NCBI RefSeq assembly: GCF_023515955.1
Contig: NZ_CP097322.1
Span: 2,296,001 to 2,360,000 of the forward strand
DNA length: 64,000 bases
Direction: 5' to 3'
Source: Streptomyces sp. RerS4
GTDB lineage: Bacteria > Actinomycetota > Actinomycetes > Streptomycetales > Streptomycetaceae
This document shows, in pieces, positions 57,726 to 64,000 of this stretch (position 1 is the stretch's first letter; each line of letters opens with the position of its first letter). The notes beneath the pieces were generated by a model that worked only from the letters and a program-made list of their open reading frames with translations, was not told the DNA's origin and did no database searches. Made by a program: the position numbers and the translations under genes.

Positions 57726-58520
57726 GTGAACATCCGCTCCCTCACTCGAGGCGACGGCGTGGTGATCGGAGCAGCGGTGCTGCTGTTCATCGCTTCGTTC
57801 CTCGATTACTACTCAGCCACCGGCCTGGACCTGCCCAGCGTGTGGGACACGGACGTCTACGGTCTGGCCCTGCCCACGATCTTCCTGCTCGGCTTCATCG
57901 CGGCCGGCCTGCTGGTCGCCGACCGCTTCCTGCCCGCGGGGCGCCGGCTCGCCGGTCTGCCTCTGTCGGCGTGGGGCACCGTCCTGGCCGTCTCGGCGGC
58001 CTGGTCCGCGCTGTGGTCGCTGATCACCAGCCCGACCAAGGCCGACCTGGGCGCCGGTTCGATCATCGCGTTCCTCTCCACGCTGGCCCTCGCCGGCGTG
58101 GCCGTCGCCGGCGCGAAGATCCCCGCGCTCGCCGGACCGCTCGTCCCGGAGGCGCGGCCCGCCGCCTCGCCGCCGTACGGGGGCCAGCAGCCCGGCAGCG
58201 GCTACGGGTACCCGGGCGGCCAGCAGCCGCAGGGCTACGGGTCCACCCCGCAGCCGGTCCCGCCGTACGGCGGCACGCCCACGCCCGGCCCGCAGGACGC
58301 CCCGGCGCCGGCGCCGGCGGACTTCGCGCCGTTCTGGTTCGCGGTGCCGGTGGCCCGCCCCCTCTTCCCCGAGGACGGCTCCCCCACGCCGATCGCCGAA
58401 CTGGCGCCCGGCACCTGGTACCTGGCCGTCGACCAGCGCGGCCCGGCCACGCTGATCGCGCAGACCCAGGACGGTCGGCGCGGCGTCCTGAACGACACCT
58501 CCGGCATCCAGCGCGGCTGA
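57726..58520 (+). CDS. DUF5336 family membrane protein
   Basis: A 264-residue protein with four N-terminal helices (ending about residue 135), a Pro/Gly/Tyr/Gln-rich linker (PPYGGQQPGSGYGYPGGQQ) and a C-terminal soluble domain (FWFAVPVARPLFPEDGSP, GTWYLAVDQRGPATLIAQTQ). This layout fits DUF5336 proteins of Streptomyces. AAGGA lies upstream of the GTG at 57726. Function is unknown. Confidence 0.82.
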   Translation: MNIRSLTRGDGVVIGAAVLLFIASFLDYYSATGLDLPSVWDTDVYGLALPTIFLLGFIAAGLLVADRFLPAGRRLAGLPLSAWGTVLAVSAAWSALWSLITSPTKADLGAGSIIAFLSTLALAGVAVAGAKIPALAGPLVPEARPAASPPYGGQQPGSGYGYPGGQQPQGYGSTPQPVPPYGGTPTPGPQDAPAPAPADFAPFWFAVPVARPLFPEDGSPTPIAELAPGTWYLAVDQRGPATLIAQTQDGRRGVLNDTSGIQRG

Positions 58521-58647
58521 CCGCGCGCCCGCCGACGTCACGACGGCCCCTCGCCCTTCCGGGCGGGGGGCCGTTGCCCTACAGTCACCTGACGCACCGT
58601 CAGACAGGTACGGGCGGCCACGTCGGACACTGCTGAGGGGACCTTCC

Positions 58648-59658
58648 ATGCGGCTCGGACTCGCACTCGGCTACTGGGGACGCGGCCCCACCGCCGCCCA
58701 CCTCGACCTCGCCACCGAGGCCGAACGGCTCGGCTACGACTCGGTGTGGACCGCCGAGGCCTGGGGCTCCGACGCCTTCACCCCGCTCACCTGGATCGCC
58801 GCCCACACCTCCCGGATCCGGCTCGGCACCGCCATCGCCCAGATGGCCGCCCGCACCCCCACCGCCACCGCCATGCACGCCCTCACCCTGGACCACCTCT
58901 CCGGCGGCCGGATGATGCTGGGCCTCGGCCTGTCCGGGCCGCAGGTGGTCGAGGGCTGGTACGGGCGCCCCTTCCCCGCGAGCCCGCTCACCGCCACCCG
59001 CGAGTACGTCGACGTCATCCGCCAGGTCCTGCGCCGCGAGGCCCCCGTCGCCCTGGACGGCCGCTTCCACCGCCACCCGTACCGCGGCGCCGACGCCACC
59101 GGCATCGGCAAGGCCCTCAAGCCCATCACCCACCCGCTGCGCGCCGACCTGCCGATCCTGCTCGGCGCGGAGGGGCCGAAGAACATCGCGCAGACCACCC
59201 GCGTCGCGGACGGCTGGCTGCCGCTGTACTGGTCGCCCACCCGCACCGACGTCTACCGGGCCTCGCTGACCGACCTCCCCAAAGGGTTCATGATCGCCCC
59301 GATGGCCCGCGCCAAGGTCTGCGACGACGTCGCCGAGGGACTGCTCCCGGTCAAGGCGATGCTCGGCTTCTACATCGGTGGCATGGGGCACGCGGCCCGC
59401 AATTTCCACGCCGACCTGATGGGCCGGATGGGCTACGAGGAGGAGGCCCGGCGGATCCAGGAGCTGTTCCTCGCCGGGCGCAAGGAGGAGGCGGTCCTCG
59501 CCGTCCCGGACGCCTTCGCGGACGAGATCTCCCTGGTCGGCCCGCGCGAGCGGATCGCGGAACGGCTGGAGCTGTGGCGCCGGGGCCCGGTCACCGACCT
59601 GCTCGTCACCGCCCCGGACCCGCACACCCTGCGGGTCCTGGCGGAGCTGAACTCCTAG
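58648..59658 (+). CDS. LLM class F420-dependent oxidoreductase
   Basis: A 336-residue luciferase-like TIM-barrel protein. Features are LGYWGRGPTAAHLDLATEAE at the start, YDSVWTAEAWGSDAFTPL, IRLGTAIAQMAARTPTATAM and RADLPILLGAEGPKNIAQTT, with the F420-type Gly-rich phosphate loop. It reduces or oxidises an unknown substrate with F420, which npdG can recycle. GAGGGGACC precedes the ATG. Its TAG overlaps the stop of the convergent gene within CTAG. Confidence 0.93.
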   Translation: MRLGLALGYWGRGPTAAHLDLATEAERLGYDSVWTAEAWGSDAFTPLTWIAAHTSRIRLGTAIAQMAARTPTATAMHALTLDHLSGGRMMLGLGLSGPQVVEGWYGRPFPASPLTATREYVDVIRQVLRREAPVALDGRFHRHPYRGADATGIGKALKPITHPLRADLPILLGAEGPKNIAQTTRVADGWLPLYWSPTRTDVYRASLTDLPKGFMIAPMARAKVCDDVAEGLLPVKAMLGFYIGGMGHAARNFHADLMGRMGYEEEARRIQELFLAGRKEEAVLAVPDAFADEISLVGPRERIAERLELWRRGPVTDLLVTAPDPHTLRVLAELNS

Positions 59659-60071
59659 GCCGTGTCTTGTGGATCATGCCGGTCCCGCGGCACGATCTCC
59701 AGCAGCTCGGACACGTCCAGCGGCATCACGGCGATCTCCATCGTGTCGCCGCCTTCGAGGGCGCAGGTCACGATCCGCGAGCCCGGGTTGATGCTGATGC
59801 CCTCCCGGACGGTGGGCACCCGTAGACCGGTGGCACGGGCCGCGGTCAGGGGGACGGCGGGGCCCCGGCCGGGCTGCCAGCGGGCGCCCGCGCCCTGGTC
59901 GGCGTAGAGCGTGCCGGCGCGCCAACGGCCCGTGCCGGCGGGCCGCCGGGCCATGCCGGGGATCCCGGCGGGCGGCCCGGCGGCCTGCCTCTGGCGGTGC
60001 CTGCGCCGTACGAGCCAACCGACGCCGGTGGCCGCGGCGGCGAGGCAGAGGAACTCGATCACGCCGGCCAT
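59655..60071 (-). CDS. small membrane-anchored hypothetical protein
   Basis: A 138-residue protein with one N-terminal helix (VIEFLCLAAAATGVGWLV), a basic stretch (RRRHRQRQ) and a cytoplasmic-looking beta-rich domain ending EIAVMPLDVSELLEIVP. The layout resembles small DUF2550-type proteins but key motifs were not recognised, so no family is assigned. It follows the lipoprotein gene on the same strand with a short gap. Function unknown. Confidence 0.7.
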   Translation of the reverse strand: MAGVIEFLCLAAAATGVGWLVRRRHRQRQAAGPPAGIPGMARRPAGTGRWRAGTLYADQGAGARWQPGRGPAVPLTAARATGLRVPTVREGISINPGSRIVTCALEGGDTMEIAVMPLDVSELLEIVPRDRHDPQDTA

Positions 60072-60087
60072 TCAAACAGCCGGGCGG

Positions 60088-60747
60088 CTATCCGCCCAGC
60101 TGGGAGAGGCTCGGGACCTTGTCCGTGACCGTGGCGCCCGCGTTCTTGCCGGCTTCCTTCACACCGTTGACGACGTTGTTGAAGGCGTCGATGTCCGCGT
60201 CGCCCGCCTCGCCCTTGCGGAGCTTGCCGCCCAGCCCCTTGAGGGACTCGATACCCGCCGTCAGCGGCACCATGGCCTTCGACAGCAGCGGGTCGCCCTT
60301 GGCGTTGTCCGCCGCGGCCTTCAGCCGGTTGTAGGCGAAGGCGCCCGCGAGACCGGCCTTGACGAGCGCGAACGTCCGCCCGCTCGCGCCCTTCTTGAAC
60401 TTGCCCTCGCGGTACGGCTTGATGATCCACTGGTACGTCGCCCCGGCCGCGAGGCCCGCGTTGGCGACGAAGCGGGTCTTGGCGAACTTCTGCCGCTCGG
60501 CGCTCGTACTGGGCGTCGGGGCCGCGGCGGCCAACTCGTCCTGCTCGGCGGCCGCGGGTTCGGCCACCGCGAGGGCGGCCAGTTCCGCGGCCGAGGCCGA
60601 GGAGATGTCCTCGGCGCCCGCCGGAGCGGCCCGGCCGCCCCCGCCGTCGCCGCCGCAGGCGGTGGCGCCGGCGAGCAGCGCCGTGGACAGGAGCAGGGCC
60701 GTCAGGGCGCGACGCAGTCGGGAGCGGGAGGTTCTGGGTGTGGACAC
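60088..60747 (-). CDS. predicted lipoprotein of unknown function
   Basis: A 219-residue protein with a signal peptide and lipobox (LLLSTALLAGATAC, Cys near residue 29), a Gly/Ala-rich spacer and a helical domain (KFAKTRFVANAGLAAGATY, WIIKPYREGKFKKG, AYNRLKAAADNAKG). The helical part resembles no family known to me. GGAGG lies 6 nt before the GTG at 60747. It would be attached to the outer face of the membrane. Confidence 0.78.
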   Translation of the reverse strand: MSTPRTSRSRLRRALTALLLSTALLAGATACGGDGGGGRAAPAGAEDISSASAAELAALAVAEPAAAEQDELAAAAPTPSTSAERQKFAKTRFVANAGLAAGATYQWIIKPYREGKFKKGASGRTFALVKAGLAGAFAYNRLKAAADNAKGDPLLSKAMVPLTAGIESLKGLGGKLRKGEAGDADIDAFNNVVNGVKEAGKNAGATVTDKVPSLSQLGG

Positions 60748-60862
60748 GGCTTCCTCCGGGGACGGGGGTGTCCCCCGCAGCCTCACCCCGCCGGATCGGC
60801 GCCGCCACCGGGACGGACCCGTTCGGGCGGCCGTACGTCGTGCCCTACGCCGTGTCCGCCGA

Positions 60863-61954
60863 TCAGGGCCGGCAGCAGCCGGGCTCCAGGCCCGTCGGCA
60901 GGTCGAGGCCGCCGAAGACCTGGCCCGTGGCCTCGTCGCCGCCGAGCGCGGCCACCGCCAGCAGCAGGGAGCCCGCCGTCCAGGTGGTCTGCTCCACGGG
61001 CCACACGGCCCGGTCGTCGAAGACGTAGCCCGTCCAGTACATGCCGTTCTCGGCGCGCAGGTGGCCGATCGAGCGGAGGATCTCCAGCGCCCGGTCCGAC
61101 TCCCCGGTCGCCCACAGCGCGAGCGCCAGCTCGCAGGACTCGCCACCCGTCACCCACGGGTTCGGCAGCACGCACCGCACGCCCAGCCCGTCGACGACGA
61201 ACTCCTCCCACCGGCCGGCGATGCGCGCCCGCGCCTCGGCGCCGGTCAGCGCGCCGCCCAGGACCGGGTAGTACCAGTCCATCGAGTAGCGCGACTTGTC
61301 GAGGAACCGCTCCGGGTGCCGGCGGATGGCGTGCGCGAGGGCGCCCGTGGCCAGTTCCCAGTCGGGCTGCGGCTCGCCGCGGTGCTCGGCGATGGCCAGG
61401 GCGCAGCGCAGCGCCTGGTGGATGGAGGAGGAGCCGGTCAGCAGGGCGTCGGTGACGGGGGCGCCGTCGGCCTCCCGCTTCCAGCCGATCTCGCCGCCGG
61501 GCTGCTGGAGTCCGAGGACGAACTCGACGGCGGCCACGACGGCCGGCCACATCCGGTCCAGGAAGGGGTCGTCGCCGGTGGCGAGGTAGTGGTGCCAGAC
61601 GCCGACCGCTATGTACGCGACGAAGTTCGACTCCCGGCTCGCGTCCTGCGGGGTGTCGGTGTCGACGCCGTCGGGCCGGTCGGCGTAGGCGGCGTACCAG
61701 GAGCCGTCCTTGTTCTGGTGGCGGGCGAGCCAGTCGTAGGCGCGCTCGGCGGCCTCGTGTTCGCCGGCCGCGTCGAGGGCCATGGCGGCCTCGGTGTGGT
61801 CCCACGGGTCGAGGTGGTGGCCGCGGAACCAGGGGATGGCCCCGTCGGCCCGCTGGACGTCGAGGATCCCGGCGACGGTGAGGGCCGCCTGCTCGGCGGT
61901 CAGGACGCCGTCCAGGACGAGGTGTTCGGGCGCGGTGCGTCCCGGCGAGCTCAC
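60863..61954 (-). CDS. prenyltransferase/terpene-cyclase-like alpha/alpha-toroid protein
   Basis: A 363-residue soluble protein with tandem helical repeats of an alpha/alpha toroid (AALTVAGILDVQRADGAIPW, AYDWLARHQNKDGSWYAAY, FVAYIAVGVWHHYLATGDDP, WTAGSLLLAVAALGG). The QNKDGSW-type repeats recall squalene-cyclase QW motifs, and the acidic patch WDHTEAAM could be catalytic; glycoside-hydrolase-like toroids are an alternative. The GTG at 61954 overlaps the stop of the methyltransferase gene, placing it in an operon with that gene and the glycosyltransferase. The reaction is unknown. Confidence 0.75.
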   Translation of the reverse strand: MSSPGRTAPEHLVLDGVLTAEQAALTVAGILDVQRADGAIPWFRGHHLDPWDHTEAAMALDAAGEHEAAERAYDWLARHQNKDGSWYAAYADRPDGVDTDTPQDASRESNFVAYIAVGVWHHYLATGDDPFLDRMWPAVVAAVEFVLGLQQPGGEIGWKREADGAPVTDALLTGSSSIHQALRCALAIAEHRGEPQPDWELATGALAHAIRRHPERFLDKSRYSMDWYYPVLGGALTGAEARARIAGRWEEFVVDGLGVRCVLPNPWVTGGESCELALALWATGESDRALEILRSIGHLRAENGMYWTGYVFDDRAVWPVEQTTWTAGSLLLAVAALGGDEATGQVFGGLDLPTGLEPGCCRP

Positions 61955-62685
61955 TGGGCCGCGCCGACGGGGAGGTGCGGCTTGGTCGCGTACGCCACGA
62001 AGCTCTTGCCGATGAGCGGGTTGAGGGCCTGCTCGGCGAGGCGGGTGGCGAGGGGCTTCTTCATGATGTCCCAGACCAGGAGCTTGTGGTACGCCTTCAC
62101 GGGCAGCGCCTGGTCGTTGTCGACGCCGAAGGCGCACTTGAGCCACCAGTACGGGGAGTGCAGGCCGTGCGCGTGGTGGGTGCCGTAGGGCTTGAGGCCG
62201 GCGGCCTCCATCTTGCCGAGCAGTTCGTCCGCCTTGTAGATGCGGATGTGGCCGCCCTCCACCTCGTGGTAGGCGTCGGACAGGGTCCAGCAGATCTTCT
62301 CCGGGCCGTAGCGCGGGACGGTGATGGCGATGCGGCCGCCGGGCTTGAGGACGCGGACCATCTCGGCGAGCACGCCCTTGTCGTCGGGGATGTGCTCCAT
62401 CACCTCGGAGATGATGACGACGTCGAAGGACTCGTCGGGGAAGGGCAGCGCGAGGGCGTCGCCCTCCATGGCGGTGGCGGTGGCGCCGGCGGGGGCCTCA
62501 CCGGCCTCCTTCATCGCGGCGAACCACTTCGCGACCTCGCGGATCTCCTCGCCGTTGCGGTCGACGGCGACCACCTGGGCGCCGCGCCGGTAGCACTCGA
62601 AGGCGTGCCGGCCTGCGCCGCAGCCCAGATCGAGCACGCGGTCGCCTGCGGCGAGCGGGAACCTGGAGAAATCGACGGTCAGCAC
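61951..62685 (-). CDS. class I SAM-dependent methyltransferase, UbiE/Methyltransf_11 type
   Basis: A 244-residue enzyme with the SAM loop VLDLGCGAGRHAFEC near residue 17, acidic VVAVDRNGEE and the post-loop DVVIISEVMEHIPDDKGVL, typical of small-molecule or lipid methyltransferases. The C-terminus is hydrophobic and Trp/Tyr-rich (HSPYWWLKCAFGV), suggesting a lipid acceptor. It lies between the glycosyltransferase and toroid genes and overlaps the latter by 4 bp. The acceptor is unknown. Confidence 0.9.
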   Translation of the reverse strand: MLTVDFSRFPLAAGDRVLDLGCGAGRHAFECYRRGAQVVAVDRNGEEIREVAKWFAAMKEAGEAPAGATATAMEGDALALPFPDESFDVVIISEVMEHIPDDKGVLAEMVRVLKPGGRIAITVPRYGPEKICWTLSDAYHEVEGGHIRIYKADELLGKMEAAGLKPYGTHHAHGLHSPYWWLKCAFGVDNDQALPVKAYHKLLVWDIMKKPLATRLAEQALNPLIGKSFVAYATKPHLPVGAAQ

Positions 62686-62752
62686 GGGGGCCTGCCTTCG
62701 CTGTCGCGGGGGTGAAGGGTGATGCGGATGGTGCGGGCGGGAAGGACTGACG

Positions 62753-64000
62753 TCACCGGGAGGACCGGCGACCGGGCCCGGCGGCGGCCGACGCCCGCTG
62801 CCGCTCGATGGCGGCGCGGTAGTGCCGGACGGTGCCCTCGGCGGCCTTGGCCCAGGTGAAGCGGGTCAGGACGCGTTCCCGTCCGGCGGCTCCGAGGCGG
62901 GCGCGCAGCCCGTCGTCCCCGAGCAGCCGGCCCAGGGCCCCGGCCAGCGCCCCCGCGTCGCCGGGCGGGACGGCCAGGCAGGTCTCCCCGTCGGGGCCGG
63001 CGACCTCGGGGATGGCTCCGCCGGTGGTCGCGACCAGGGGGGTGCCGGTGGCCATGGCCTCGGCCGCCGGGAGGGAGAAGCCCTCGTAGAGGGAGGGCAC
63101 GCAGGCGACCTGCGCGCTGCGCACGAGGTCGACGAGCTCGGTGTCGGTGATGCCCTTGACGAAGCGGACCGCGTCCTGGAGTGCGTACTTCTCGATCGCG
63201 CGGGCGACCGGTCCGCTCTCGGCGCGCTTGCCGACGACGACGAGGTGGGCGTCGGGGCGTTCGGTCCGCAGTTTCGCGAGGGCTTCGACGAGGTGCACCA
63301 GGCCCTTGAGCGGGACGTCGGCGCTGGAGGTCGTCACGATCCGCCCGGGGACCTCGGCGACGGACGGGTCCGGCGACCACAGGTCGGTGTCGGCGCCGAT
63401 GTGCACGACGTGGATGCGCTCGTCGCGCACGCCGAGGTGCTCGGCGATCTCCTGCCGGGAGGACCCGGAGACCGTGACCACGGACCCGAGCCGGCGGGCG
63501 ACGCGGCCCTGCATGCGCGTGAAGGCGTACCAACGGCGCACGGAGAGGCGCTTGAGGCGGCCCTTGGCGGCGGCGAGGTCGAGGCGGCGGTCGACGGTGA
63601 TCGGGTGGTGGATGGTCGTCACGAGCGGGGCGCCGAGGTCGGCCAACAGGCCGTAGCCGAGGGTCTGGTTGTCGTGGATGACGTCGAACTCACCGACCCG
63701 CTCGCGCAGGTGACGCCGGGCGCGGAGCGAGAAGGTCAGCGGCTCGGGGAAGCCGCCGGTCCACATCGTCGCGACTTCCAGGGCGTCGATCCAGTCCCGG
63801 TACTCGTCGCGCTTGGGGGTGCGGAACGGGTCGGGGCTGCGGTACAGGTCCAGGCTCGGCAGCTCGGTGAGCGTGGCGCCGGTGTCGAGCACGGGGTAGG
63901 GCTGCGCGCCGATCACCTCGACGGAGTGGCCCAGCTTCACGAGCTCGCGCGAGAGGTGGCGGACGTAGACGCCCTGACCGCCGCAGAACGGGTTCCCCTT
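62753..64000 (-). CDS. glycosyltransferase family 4, N-terminus cut by the window edge
   Basis: The frame remains open to base 64000 and there encodes GNPFCGGQGVYVRHLSRELV, the N-terminal Gly-rich donor loop of GT4 enzymes, so only a few residues are missing. GT-B features follow: DVIHDNQTLGYGLLADLGAP, the sugar-nucleotide region VVVGKRAESGPVARAIEK and the EX7E-type motif in SLYEGFSLPAAEAMATGTPL (the two Glu). It probably glycosylates a lipid or polysaccharide, with the downstream methyltransferase and toroid protein acting on the same product (inference). At least 415 residues are present. Confidence 0.92.
   Translation of the reverse strand, partial: KGNPFCGGQGVYVRHLSRELVKLGHSVEVIGAQPYPVLDTGATLTELPSLDLYRSPDPFRTPKRDEYRDWIDALEVATMWTGGFPEPLTFSLRARRHLRERVGEFDVIHDNQTLGYGLLADLGAPLVTTIHHPITVDRRLDLAAAKGRLKRLSVRRWYAFTRMQGRVARRLGSVVTVSGSSRQEIAEHLGVRDERIHVVHIGADTDLWSPDPSVAEVPGRIVTTSSADVPLKGLVHLVEALAKLRTERPDAHLVVVGKRAESGPVARAIEKYALQDAVRFVKGITDTELVDLVRSAQVACVPSLYEGFSLPAAEAMATGTPLVATTGGAIPEVAGPDGETCLAVPPGDAGALAGALGRLLGDDGLRARLGAAGRERVLTRFTWAKAAEGTVRHYRAAIERQRASAAAGPGRRSSR

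Overview
The window is high-GC actinobacterial chromosome, almost certainly Streptomyces. The evidence is an extreme third-position GC bias, many GTG starts and 4-base GTGA/ATGA overlaps, F420-dependent enzymes, an AfsR/SARP-type regulator, two HtaA haem-binding proteins, and an order of glnA2-like, nadE, panB, map and rnpB genes that fits the Streptomyces core. No rRNA or tRNA gene and no CRISPR array were seen; the one structured RNA is RNase P RNA.

Layout. 1-2755: right end of an integrative element (truncated DUF3631 replication/ATPase-like gene, a cluster of GGTAGCGG iteron-like repeats, an excisionase-like HTH protein and a tyrosine integrase), abutting the 3' end of a glnA2-like gene. 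2793-15214: core metabolism and envelope genes (glnA2-like, a possible metal-handling trio with DUF3105 and DUF305, hydrolase/DUF998 pair, nadE, EEP phosphatase, panB, DrrAB-type ABC exporter). 15246-22427: large SARP-NB-ARC-TPR regulator, site-2 protease, F420 reductase npdG, small conserved proteins, map. 22488-30303: an iron-regulated haem acquisition island with iron boxes, haem oxygenase, two HtaA surface proteins, haem ABC transporter, and at its right edge a remnant of a DyP-type peroxidase (EfeB-like). 30304-40335: SDR, Bcr/CflA exporter, Rsm22, dimethylarginine hydrolase, regulators, primase-polymerase-like protein, yaaA, an RNB ribonuclease, and two families of dispersed repeats. 40349-45954: rnpB, a YefM-YoeB type toxin-antitoxin pair, and an RNase H/phosphatase - zinc-ribbon - Nif3 operon in which the RNase H/phosphatase reading frame is broken by one base.

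45981-55567 is the most coherent accessory set: an MFE-2-type SDR dehydrogenase, Zn alcohol dehydrogenase, MaoC double-hotdog hydratase, P450, amidohydrolase, SCP2/Ltp-type thiolase and a 713-residue fused acyl-CoA dehydrogenase of FadE34 type. These supply every step of a beta-oxidation cycle for bulky CoA esters such as steroid side chains. Two sites matching the KstR consensus TNNAACNNGTTNNA lie upstream of the two enzyme operons, one of them overlapping the putative -10 box.

55792-64000 carries a methyltransferase, an Amidase_3 cell-wall hydrolase, an LLM F420 oxidoreductase, a lipoprotein, and a leftward glycosyltransferase - methyltransferase - alpha/alpha-toroid protein operon that runs off the right edge. 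Across the window more than ten genes have a -10-like hexamer 6-8 nt before the start codon and mostly no Shine-Dalgarno sequence, suggesting leaderless transcription. Two coding frames (an HtaA protein and RNase H/phosphatase) are interrupted by single-base shifts in GC-rich linkers; these could be real mutations or assembly errors.
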